DNA from: Klebsormidium nitens
Lineage: Eukaryota > Streptophyta > Klebsormidiophyceae > Klebsormidiales > Klebsormidiaceae
NCBI GenBank assembly: GCA_000708835.1
Contig: DF236994.1
Coordinates: forward strand, 223,257-287,256
DNA length: 64,000 nt
Direction of reading: 5' to 3'
Part shown: one piece after another, positions 1 through 10,671 of the stretch
Layout: each line of letters begins with the position of its first letter
Position numbering within the stretch: position 1 is the first letter of the stretch
The notes under the pieces: generated by a model
Seen by the model: only the letters and a program-made list of their open reading frames with translations
Databases searched by the model: none
What the model was told of the DNA's origin: nothing
Program-made: the position numbers and the translations under genes

Positions 1-3000
1 GTGTGTTTGAACGCAATTGAAATGATTCTGCAGTGCAAAAAGGTTGCGGCAGCTCAGTCTGCCTACAAACAGGTGAGAAATCCATTAGGTACTCAATATC
101 GCAGACGGACGTCGAATGAAGGATGAAAGCTTGCGGGTTGGATCTGCTTATCTGCGCTTACGGTTAGATCCAGCAAAACCTATGGTTTGTGCCTGTAGAA
201 ACTTCTTTACTTGTCGGCAAGTCGTTTCAACGACGGGACGTTCGTTGCGGATACTTGTTTTGCTGTGAGGTGGCTGCGAAGGACAATCTATTCCGGTCGA
301 GTGAGTACTTTACCACGTGCTTCGACTAAAGTTGGACTCCTTCCTTTGCAGTTACTGAAGCGCTTTCCGTCTGACACTCAACTGCCGGTCAGGATCGTCG
401 AAAAGCTCCTGGCAACCTCGGTCGACGACAATCTTGAAGTCGCCCTGGACATATGCGCCGATGTCGCCGAGGCGGCGGAACTTGCGCATGAGCACGGGAA
501 ACCGGTGGACGCCAAGGCAATGAGTGCTCTTCATGCTCTTCTCTGGAACCGGGGCGCTTCCATCTTTTCAAGCAAGAAGGACTACAAAGTCAGCTTGAGC
601 CTCTTCGAATCCGCGCTGCTCTTCTTATCCCCCGATAACAAGAACAGGGGCAAATCGATGAGAGTGCTCGCGCTGTGCCACATGGGGCTTCAGGAGTTTG
701 ATCGGGCCCTCGAGTATCTCACTCAAGCAGACAAGGTGAGACAAAGATCCACTGCATTCGCAGCGTCAAGTTTGTAAAACAGGATTCTTTCAGGCAGGAA
801 CAGGACTTTGGGGCGTGCGTCAATGTGCAGAGAAGCAGCATTTGATGCGGAACATGGTCTTGCAATAAGATAAGTCACAACGTTGGTACAAGGTACTCGA
901 TCGTGTTATCCTCCCAAAGTGGATGCAGAGATCTCAGATATCTTGCATGCACTTGAGGCCCGCTCCGCAATTGTAGATGTAATAAGGGGCTACGAACCCT
1001 ATGGATTCGACACCACTGAGTTGGCTTTTGTTGCAGACGGAGCCCGGCATTTCAGCGTCTGCTGTTCTACAGTTCAAGATTGCCGTTCAGCAGAAAGACG
1101 AGAAAAGAGCTGCAGAGATCGTGGAAAAGATAATGTCATGCCGCGACTTCGAGGCCGACTATCTCAAGTAAGTTCTCAATCTTAGCCTTTTCTGATTGAT
1201 CCGTTCAGAAGCTGAGGATAGGTGACCTCGTAGAAAGTTAGAAGAGAATTGATTTACGGGCTTAAGATGGCTATTGGCTCCAAGCGCGTCTGATTCGAAT
1301 TCTCAACTCATGGAGCGGCGCTACTTTCTCGACTCTGATTGACTTCTCAGGTCGACGCATCTTTACCATATCCAAGTATCCGCTACTCAATGTGGATGAT
1401 CTACGGATATGAACATTTCTTACCATCGTTCCTTACAGGCTGCTGTCTCACGAGGCGACTTTCTGCGGTTACACGTCGGTGGCTGTCTCCGCTCTCTCGC
1501 ACCTTCTGGATCTGTCTCTTGAAAAGAAGGACGTGCAAGAAAAGGAAGCCATATTGCTGCGAAATCTGATCAAACTCACTGGCGACGAGACCCCAGGCGA
1601 CTTCACCAGAACGATTCAGCCCTACGAGAAAGCGAAGGAAAGGCTCGACACTTTGGGAAAGGAGGTCTTCTTCGGCGGCGGCACGGTCGGAGACAAAGAA
1701 GTCAAGTGGTTCGCCGGATCGGCTTGGAACAGCGGGCTTCAGGCGGCGAGAACAGGAGACTGGCCCCTCTGCGCGCGTCTTTTCGCTTGCGCTTCGGCCT
1801 TCTACGAGCAACTTCCGGACCCGAGTCTCGAAGATCTTCAAGCCGTAAAGCTGAGCCACCTTCTGGGAGCTACCGCAGCATTGCAGCTTTCGGAAAGTCT
1901 GTCTGCGGAGGAGCTGAAAGCCGTCGAAGCGAAGTTGGAGAAATGCAGATCGGTGAGAGATCTTGCTTGCAAAGCTGGGCAACCGAGTGCGTGTATTCCA
2001 GCATGCCGATAGATGCTTCAACTTCCACACTGCAATAAATGCGTGGCATGATGCGCATGGTGAAGGACAACGAACAATAGATAACTTTGAGTCAGTCCGG
2101 TCTTCTGACAGGTGCTCACTGAAGTCTCGAAACGGACCGAATCATCTTCCAGTTCGGACGACGGAACCGAACTGCAGTACAAGTGAGATTTGAAACCCCC
2201 TGCGCTTCTTACTGCGTTTTACAGTCTTTGTTGTCGCAGTTGCTGGGAAGGCGTCTCTGCTCTGCTTTTGCCTTGACTATCTGTTGTCAGCCCGATTTTA
2301 CAACATCTTTCTCCTCACACACACTCGCGAGACCTCACACACACTCGCGAGATTTCCCCGCCTTCGTCTTACCAGCCTCCTAAGCTTCACCCTCAAAGGC
2401 CGGCAGAAGGACTACAAGGCCCAGATCGACATCCTGGCGCGCGTCCAAAGCGTTCCCGGCGCGACAGCTCAGCATCTCTTTCAGATGGGCCTGCAAGCAG
2501 CAGATACGCCGGGCGCCGAGAGCCTCGACGTGGCGATGGCCGCCCTGCGCGCGAGCCTGCAGATGGTCATGCGCGCGCCGATGCCGGACTACGCGCTTGC
2601 CAGCGCCATCAATAGGAAGCTCATCAACCTCGCCGACCTGAAGTGCAAAGATGGCCCAGAGGTCTTCGCCACGTACAAGGTAACAGAAACATTTCGAGTC
2701 CAGCATTTTGATAGGTCTCCTGGTTTCTGGTGCTAACAGCAGGAGGTTCGGGAATATCTAATTTCAGGCCACTCAGCAGCGACTAGACCACGGGCGCCAT
2801 TTAGAAATCTCATTGCAGCGCGTCAATGAATGAAACGAGTATCTCATCGAACTCGAGAGCAACCTGCCGTGTGTTGCTTCCTTTACCATGGAGCTTTGCT
2901 AGGTACGGAGCAAAGGTGGTGGAGCTGACGGTTCCCTTAACACCGGTCCGAAGCAGGAAAACAGTTTTTGTGGGTGTTGTGACCCTTGCCTTCTCGACCT

Positions 3001-3258
3001 TTGCAGGAAGTCAACCAGCTCCTTGTGGGCCTCTCTGCTGGGCAGTATCCCAAAGACGAAGTCAGCTGGCTAGTCTCGACTGCTTGGAACCGGGCTGCAT
3101 TTCATGTAAGATTCTCGCACAGCACAGAGGCTGAGAAGTGGATGAGGGTTGCCCTGAGTCTGCTCCAGCATGCCCCACAGATGGAGAATAAGAGGCAAAT
3201 GATGACGAGCGCGTTGGATGATCTTTTGAGTAGTCGGAAGGCTGACATCGAAGAGTAA
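1..3258 (+). CDS. ZIP4: ZIP4/SPO22 (TEX11)-like meiotic TPR protein, 5' truncated by window edge
   Basis: Homologues (SPO22/ZIP4 family, TEX11 in mammals) are TPR-repeat scaffolds of the meiotic crossover (ZMM) pathway acting on chromosomes in the nucleus. Coding exons read at 1-72, 352-735, 1037-1167, 1439-1952, 2112-2182, 2376-2679 and 3007-3258, ending in TAA; every junction is GT-AG and phase-compatible. The recognisable parts are an alpha-helical TPR-like stretch (ALHALLWNRGASIFSSKKDY, then LFESALLFLSPDN and HMGLQEFDRALEYLTQADK), the family-typical KWFAGSAWNSGLQAARTGDW followed by CARLFACASAFYEQL, and the C-terminal SWLVSTAWNRAAFH module. The first exon has no start codon in context, so the N-terminus lies upstream. 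The gene converges tail-to-tail with COG4. It could be another SPO22-domain TPR protein, but the paired 'WNxG/WNRA' segments favour ZIP4. No frameshift or stop interrupts the exons. Confidence 0.82.
2313..2352. repeat. 20-bp tandem duplication in a ZIP4 intron
   Basis: Two near-perfect copies of CCTCACACACACTCGCGAGA lie back to back, ending 23 bp before the acceptor of the sixth visible exon (exon starts at 2376). This is a simple local duplication in the pyrimidine-rich end of the intron. Confidence 0.9.
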
Positions 3259-4136
3259 ACGACAAGAGCAGTTTGAGAAAACAATGTTTGCAGGCTGCAA
3301 TCAAAGGATCGGCCGTTTTCTGGTCTTTCGCCTTCTCGTATGAGCAATATTCGTGCTCTGAATGAAAATAGGTTTGATGGTGTACTACATCGACGGGCCG
3401 CTGCTTTTTTTGCTACATGTTGCGAACGTAGGACCCGGCAATGCTGCGTACTTCAGTGATATCCAATGATCTTCCGCACTGATTTGTGAATCTGACAAGC
3501 ATGCTCAGTGTGGCCAGCGTCATTAACGTCAAGGACGATGTTCGTAGTATAGTTTAAATTATTATTGCAAAAAATGAGAAATACACCATGAGTGCACAGC
3601 TTGTAATATACTCGGGCCGTATATCAACCTGCCTTTACTACGGAATCTGACCGGATCGGTCACTCATTCCGGCGCCGCTTACTCTAGAGAGCTGTATACT
3701 GAGCCAAACTATCACATCGATCGGACCAGGGTACGTTAGAAGCTCATTGCCCCATGCACCGACGGTGCGGGCCCCGCACATGAACGCGTTGCAGGTCCGG
3801 CTGTGAAAGCCTTGGTTTACAATGGCGGCACCATGCGGTATATGGGCTCAGATCCAAAGACACTGCCATGATCATCCTCCTCTAGCGAGTCGTGTCACGC
3901 AATGCAGAGCCGATCGGTGTCCTGATTATCTTCCTGGCGTTGGAAAGGAATATGCAATCATGATGAAAGGTAAGGCCTGCACAGTTGCAACTATTGGATA
4001 GCCAGAGCCCTATAGTCCCCGATCAAGCATGGCTTCCATGGTCGCGTACAGCTTTTATTTTGAGTAAAAAATCGAAATGACTGCGGCAATGCGCCAGCTG
4101 ACGGTTAAGACGTGGACAATATCTACAGAGGACCAA
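3259..4136. other. Intergenic, between convergent ZIP4 and COG4
   Basis: This 878-bp stretch holds the 3' ends of both convergent genes. I see no convincing reading frame or repeat. An AT-rich patch near 3550-3610 and another near 4060 are plausible 3' UTR or polyadenylation zones, but I cannot pick a cleavage site. Confidence 0.6.
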
Positions 4137-7100
4137 TCATAACTTCAATTGGGCTATGGCTTCCGGCTTGAAGTCCACCCGCAAACCAAGCACTCTCCGC
4201 ACTTCCGCTGGGGTCAGCCGCCACGTCATCGGCCCCGAGTTCTCGCCCCAGTAATCCAGGATCTCGCTCACTTTCTCGAGGTTCAGAATTGTGGCCATCT
4301 GCGTCAGACGCGCAAACTTGTCTCGGACCGTCCGCTGCGTCATCCCCGAGAAGTGCCCGACCAGCGTCCGAGCGTCCCGATCTAGTTGCAGCCCCCCGAG
4401 TTGATTGAACCGCTTTTGCGTCATGATGACCTCTATCCTCTTCACTATATACTCGATAATCAAGTGTACCAACGAATCGTAGTTATTGGTGGTTAACAGC
4501 GGCTGTAACCACGTCACGTTCTGCTCCACCGCCACCAACAAACTCTGCACCCACGGGTCGTGAATCTCGTTCTCGGCGTACTGCGCCTCGGTTAGCTCGT
4601 AACCCACGGCGTTAACCGCGTCCAGGAGCGGCCGGAACCGCGGGCTGATGCTGTTGGCCAGGCCCTCTAGGCTCGAGACCGCCATCGCCTTGAGCGCCGC
4701 TGCTGTTTCGCCCAGATCGTTGAGAACGGTTTTGATCTTCTCACGGTCGGCAGGGGCAGAGAACATCTGCACGGTAAGTCGTCGCTCAGATAAGGAAGAT
4801 AAAGGTCTGCCGACGGGACGCAGTAAGTTGCATGCACACGTCGGATTGTCGAGCGCCAAGGGCGACGATTCGGACCTTCCAACAAAAGATTCTTGTTGTG
4901 TCCTCCGTTCTGTGAACTTTGCGAAGCGCTGGTCCAGACGTCTTCTGTGCAGGCTTCTGAATTATCCTTCCTCTTGAGTCATAACTCAGAGCTGTGATAT
5001 TGATTCAAGAGCACTCAAGGTGAACACGTACCGAGAAACGGCTCCGTGGTGATTACAAGGGTGCATCCGGCATCATAGACGCCGAATTCCTTCTCTTGCC
5101 TTCCAGCTCGAGCGACTGGGGACAGTTTCACGAGAGTTCCGCGAAGGAGCGAATCAGTCGCAGTAGGAACGAGACACGGAGAACACGATAGATAAGGCTA
5201 GCTGAGAAAAGCAGCCAAGCGAAAGCAAACAGCGATCACAGTGTCAAATCCAACAAACCGGGGACCTTGGGAGCGGAGACGAGCCCCCACCTCTGCGCAA
5301 AACTCGTCGAGCTCGTTCCGCAGCTTCTGGACGTACTCCGCGCTGACGTCGACGTTGTTGAGCGCGGTCGCGATCTCGGCGCCGCTCTTGGGCGCCGCGG
5401 CCGCGCCCGCGAAGAGCTTGGCCGCGAGCGCGGGCTCGCGCGTCTTGCGGTGCAGCGCCTCCTTGTACTCGTTGCCCAGCAGGTTGTTGGCCGTGTTGAG
5501 GCAGTAACACACGCACTGGACGCTGCCTGCGGGGCCCGGTGTGAATGGGGTTGGAAAGCGCAGCAGGAGTGCGATTGGGGGTTCAGATCGACGGTTATGA
5601 ACGGTGCTGACGGGATGGGAGCACCGAAGGTCTCTCCGAAAGTAAGAGAGAAACAGAACGCGGAAATGAGAGCGGAGAAAAAGAAGCAATTTGAGACCCA
5701 GGGTGTCGGATTGGACAAGCGGGAGAGCTGTTTCGTTCAAAGAGGTTCGGTTCAAGACAGAATCCTCTCGATTGCTCCGATAGGTTCCCTCAAATGTCGC
5801 TCAGCCCTTCTGTGAAAGTACAATTCGCGCCAGGGGACAACCGGGCCAGCCCCTTTCTACCTGCTGCAATCACGGCATAATCACAGAACCACCACAGAAT
5901 AACCAAAGACTAACCGCAGACTAATCATAGAAAATCACAGACTAACCGTAGTTCACACGCAGACCAACCCAGCGCAAAACGAACTTCGCCCCCCCCAATG
6001 CTCACCTGTTGAGATGGCCCGCCGCGCGCAGTTCTGCAGGATGTAGAAAACGTCATCCACCATGGATGTCGTCAGCGCGTCCTCCACGAACTCGTCGATG
6101 CGCACCGCCTTGCTGACGTTCTCACTCATAAAGTACTCTTCCAACGTCATGTAGTAGCCCAGCAGCTCTTGGACCGCCCGGCTGAACGCCCCGGTCTTGA
6201 AGGCGTCCACTTCGCCGGGGCTCAGCTGCGCGCCACCAGCCTCGGCTTCCCGGATCTTGGCGATCATGAACTGGGGGAGAAGGAAAGGGTCTCGGGAACT
6301 TGGGAGTTTTGCGGAGATTAATCACCTGGCAATCATTGCTCGTGCCTTCGCGCAGGCTGGACAAGGCTGGCGTTCAAGTCGTTCATTACACACGCGATTG
6401 CGAGAGTGAGATAGCAAAGCCCTTCCGTCGAGTCGCGAATCGGTTTACGGCAACTTTTCTGCCAACAGTCACAGCGTTTCCTCGGTAACCAGTCCACAAT
6501 TGAATCATTCCTCGTGAAGCTGCAGCTAAACTGCCCAAGGATCAGCCCGAAGACCATCTTAAGGCAATCACCGACGCTCAACCTACCTGGGAGTACTCCT
6601 CGCTCCGTTGTGTCAACAACAGCATCTCCTCCAAATACACCTCCACCTCCCGGGGGTCCACTCCCTCCGCCGTTCCAACGCCCCCGGAAGGCTTTGCGGT
6701 GACGTCCTTGGCGTGGCGCGCCAGTTTTCGGTACTCCGAGTACTGGCGCAGTATCTGAGCGCCACGTGTCTCGCATTCGTCCTGCAGCTCGCGGACGACG
6801 TACGGGACGGCGTCCTCGCCGAAGGACGTTCGCAGCAGCTCCTCGTTTTCCTCAATCGTCAGTGCGATGTCCTGCGGGTTAGAAGTCGGTTCTGATTGAC
6901 TGGAGTGTCTGGTTGATCGGGGGAATGATAGGGAAGAGATGGAGGTGGTTTAGGCTGCCCTACTGGCCTGCTGCAAAAATTTTTGAAATTTTTGCATGAT
7001 TACAAATAAGGCGCCAAGAAGGAAGATAATGGATATTTTGTGAGGGAGGCCTCTGTAATTTCTGATTCGAGCCACACGGAGCAATGCTGCTTTTCCTGTG

Positions 7101-10100
7101 CGGTCACGGCGTCAAGCCGGCAGCGACGCCAAAGCACAAGTGGTCTCCGTCCGAGCTTCATGCCGTTCGATTGGAAGTGCAATTGCGATTGCAGAAGGCT
7201 ACTATAGAAACAAGTACGTGAACGAACGAACCTTGAAGAGCTCCGTCAGCACTCCGACGAAGTCGGGACCGGCGCCCTTTTCGATCACATTTGAGAAGTT
7301 CAACCGAGGCTTCTCAGCGGTTCGATTGGAGGCGCACTGGCGGGCGCAGAAATGCATTAAATCAAGTTCGTGAGGGCTAACGAACCTTGAAGAGCTCCGT
7401 CAGCACTCCGACAAAGTCCGGACCCGCGCCTTTGACTGCGGGCCGGTCCATGGCCAGTACGAGCGCCTCGATGCTCTCCTTGGCGGAGGCGGAGACTTGG
7501 CCCCGCAGATACGCTGTGAATGTTCGGAGGCCCTCCTCTTGCAACTGCGACGGTGATTAAAAACTTCGCTCAGACTTCGTTTCACTTGAGTTCCTTGAGG
7601 CGACCCGTAACCTGGCGGCGAAGGATTGGCCCTACAGATGCGCCACGAGAATGCACAGGCCCTCCTCTTCGCCGCTCTAAAGATGCGCCGCGAACTTTTA
7701 CAGGCCCTCCTCTTGCAACTTCAACCAGGTGTCGCAAAATCGATCAAAACTCGTTTCGTTCAAAGACGTGCGAACTGCGTCTCGGTTCCTTGGGGCGACC
7801 CAAAACCTTTGGCTGCGCAGGAAGGCCGTGAACGTTTGGAGGCCCTCCTCTTGCAAATGCACGGGGTTTGTTAGAAGATCCGGTTACTCTGACAATTATG
7901 AACGAAGCATCAACCTGGTTTGTTCCGTGGGCGCCGATGTATACAGATTATTATAACGTGCGTGCTTCCTTGGAAGTGCCAACTAGGAACATGCGCAAAG
8001 GCGGACTGCAAAACACCGAGCCTCGCCGTTGAGGAGTTTTACGTTCGAGCCCACTACTTCTGTCGCTCAGAGGGGGGAGTCTGCCGCGACCAGTCCAATA
8101 TTTTGTCAGATCTGATTGCAAGCGTGCCAGGTGTGTATAAGGTCAATCGCAATGAGTGATGCGTGTTGTTTGTGGGCCAATCAGATTTCAACGAGCGTTT
8201 TGATGGGACTAAAGAATTCCTGCCCGTATGACTCAGAGCAGAGATCCTGCTTACCTGCAGTGGGGGGTACAGCTTTGCGAAGCGCACGACCTGTTCGTGG
8301 TCTTTGCTCTCCACCGCCTGCGCAAACTTGCTCCGGATAACCTCTTCTAGCTGCTGCTTCGACTGCATCAGCTGCTCCACCTGCGAAAAAGTTCATATCG
8401 CTTCAGATCGTATGAATGTCAGGAAAAGAGGAACTTTGATAGAAGTACAGCAGGAGGAGCGCTGAGGATCTTTAAGAAAGGCAAGCTGGCAGAGCTTTCC
8501 AAGGAGAAACGGTAGCATACATACCCCCGTTCTCGGGAGTTTGTGCAGAAGCCAGCAGTAGTTGATGCCAGGATCTGCTGAAGCGCTCTTGTATAGAAGG
8601 GGTTGTAAAAGACAACTCTCCCTCAACCTGAAACAAAAGTCGGACTTGAACCCAAATACATATGTCTAGATCCACGCACCTGCTCTCTCGCTGTCTCCGC
8701 CGAGTTCTCCTGCACCGCCGCATCATGGTACGCCCCATCGAGCTCCAAAAACGTCTCCACATACTTGGCCGCCGCCTCGTAGTCCTCGCCCTCGAGTGCC
8801 GTCTTCACGCCCTCTATGCAACTGGTGCGATCCACGATGGCGTTGATGCGCGTGATCGCGTCTTGCACCCGGGATTGCGCCATGTCTAGTTCCCGGACCT
8901 TTCCGCTCACGTGCTCTGCGAGGCTGCACGTGCTGCGCACGCTGGCGGCCATTTGGTCTGAGTCTGCTCGGACGAGCTCGAGCACCTGGGGGAGGATGAT
9001 AAGGTATTGGGGATTGGGATAGGGTATGAGAAGGTGGTGCACTTAGAGCCTGTTGTGACGGGAGGGGCAAGAAGAAGGCCAGACTAAAAGAATAGGTCGT
9101 CGCTTTTTGCCCCTAACTTGTCGGGTCTCGTTGACTGGACTGATCGGTTGAAGCCAACGAGGCAGGATTTGATGAGGCTGACCACCTGCCTCTTACCGTC
9201 CTTAGAGCGGCTACAGAGGAGATTCACAAGGCCTTGGAATGCAGCTCCCATTGGTGACCAGCAACGAGCGACCAGACCCGTGGACCATGACCAGAGTGGG
9301 GGCTTTGGTCAGAAGAATCCGTGGGCGCTTTGTTGCAAAGCAAATACATCACCATTTAAAACGATACAATGTGGCGTTCCTTGACTGAATGAAAGTGCTG
9401 AGATCCCCTCCAACGAGGTCCGGAAGCACTCCTTCGTCAGGCCAGGATCGAGACGTTACAGGCACAATGAAGATTGATTTCACACAATTCGACGAGGAAC
9501 CGTTTGCTTGCACTGCTGACTGATGACCTTGCTGCGACTTGTGGACTCCCCAGTGGTGGCAATTCCCACCATCAAACAACCTATCAGAGGAGAAGTAGTG
9601 ACTGTACCTCAGCTGATTTGTGCAGGCTGCTGAGTTTCCTCTCCAGCTCCTGTCGTTGCCCCAGCAGGACTTCCAACTCCTTGTCAATCTCCCGCTCCTG
9701 GGCAATCGTCTCATGCAGTAGCCGGGTCATAGCGCCAACATCTGCAGGATACATCGCACCGCCTCATACAGCTCTCCTTTGCAACCATCAGAAAGAATAC
9801 TCGAACCCAAAACATCTTTTCCAGTTGGCTGTTTGGCACACATTGTGAGTTCAGATTGTATGGATGATCATCAGTCATGTCACCACTTCTCAGAAGTCAC
9901 AGCAATCATGCTGCAGGCTTGAAAAAGCTGGTGATGGCTCTCCAAAAGCCATTACAATCTCGTGCAATGAGAATGCAGGAATATGTCACACCGCATTCGC
10001 CGATGAAGAATCGAGGCCCACCCGTCAGACCCTTGATCTTGTCCAGCATGCTTTGCTGTCCATCGTGGCCCGAAACCCCATTGGTAAGGACTGGCAGCCC

Positions 10101-10115
10101 CATTGCTGAATTCAA
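4137..10115 (-). CDS. COG4: Conserved oligomeric Golgi complex subunit 4 (COG4)
   Basis: COG4 is a lobe-A subunit of the COG tethering complex that captures retrograde intra-Golgi vesicles and binds SNAREs and SM proteins. Nine coding exons (transcript order): 10115-10022, 9741-9608, 8985-8680, 8380-8255, 7544-7386, 6871-6587, 6270-6006, 5526-5291, 4766-4137. Phases agree throughout and give 744 residues, about the plant length. Landmarks are DVGAMTRLLHETIAQ near the N-terminus, SGKVRELDMAQSRVQDAI, IEGVKTALEGEDYEAA, MVDDVFYILQNCARRAIS, ATALNNVDVSAEYVQKL and the strongly conserved C-terminus QRTVRDKFARLTQMA to MTWRLTPAEVRRVLG. The ATG at 10115 is chosen because the reading MLDKIKGLTD joins VGAMTR exactly as in plant COG4; an in-frame ATG also lies at 10103. 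The start is head-to-head with the TrmH gene. The fifth exon is flanked by decayed copies of itself (see repeats). Confidence 0.95.
7165..7474. repeat. 155-bp tandem duplication of the 3' end and splice donor of COG4 exon 5
   Basis: Two adjacent units (about 7165-7319 and 7320-7474) share GTTCGATTGGA at one end. Both carry the exon end that encodes KGAGPDFVGVLTELFK (minus strand), followed by the same GTTCG donor context. The unit at 7320 overlaps the true exon 5 end (7386). The other lies downstream in the intron and would read VIEKGAGPDFVGVLTELFK, still open. Confidence 0.88.
7498..7856. repeat. Decayed copies of the start of COG4 exon 5 in the preceding intron
   Basis: AGGCCCTCCTCTT recurs at 7528, 7657, 7702 and 7840. 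On the minus strand it encodes the EEGL of the exon 5 start LQEEGLRTFTAYLRGQ (real exon 7544-7386). The copy at about 7800-7856 still reads LQEEGLQTFTAFLRSQ, but its acceptor AG is gone. The copy near 7702 keeps an AG but has a stop after EEGL. The copy near 7657 is only a remnant. Spacings are 129, 45 and 138 bp. Confidence 0.85.
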
Positions 10116-10671
10116 TGCAAATAAATAATTTCAGCGTTGTCCACCAAAATGCGGCCCTCGACAGAAGCTGAAAGTCGATCAGATGGATTCCAAAGGACAC
10201 GATGGCGATGGAACTAAGATCTGAAGGGAAGGACCTGTTGGTTGCTGCCAGACCCTTCAAGAAGCCAAGCAAACAGCACTTGCCACCGGCTTGCTTAATT
10301 GCTAACTGGCTCGTTGTTTGATGGATTGCCTGCAAAGCAATGCAGTGCATGATGCAGGGTCACATGCTTGTTGTGTGCGTGCATCCCTGCCGTAGAAAGT
10401 ACCTTTTATTATCGGACGGTTCATGTATATGAGCAATCTTGTAATCGGCCGGCTGATGTTGCCTTGTCGCCATCGACGGTCTCAGCTTATGCTGGTCCGC
10501 TGGAGACAAGGGAGCCCCCACCACAACTTTCAAATGCACCTGCTCAACATCAGATGCAGTGGTGGTGCACAAGGACGCCAGGACAGTTCGATGCTCTGTT
10601 GCCCACATTGGTGTTTGCTTTAGCGCGTCGAAAGCTTCAGAGGGGCTCAGAAGGAGACTCTTTGTGGCAAG
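10116..10671. promoter_or_regulatory. Divergent spacer between COG4 and TrmH starts
   Basis: The two start codons are 556 bp apart and point away from each other, so this interval must hold both 5' UTRs and at least part of both promoters. I recognise no TATA box or named element. Whether transcription is co-ordinated is inference from geometry only. Confidence 0.45.

Noticed and set aside
3100..3124. Possible GTAAG donor and AG acceptor inside the last ZIP4 exon
   Set aside because: The implied intron would be about 22 bp, too short to splice, and reading through keeps the frame and the family similarity.
7315..7330. GGTTCGATTGG, resembling a tRNA B box
   Set aside because: No acceptor stem, anticodon loop or A box fits around it, and it is part of the duplicated COG4 intron unit.
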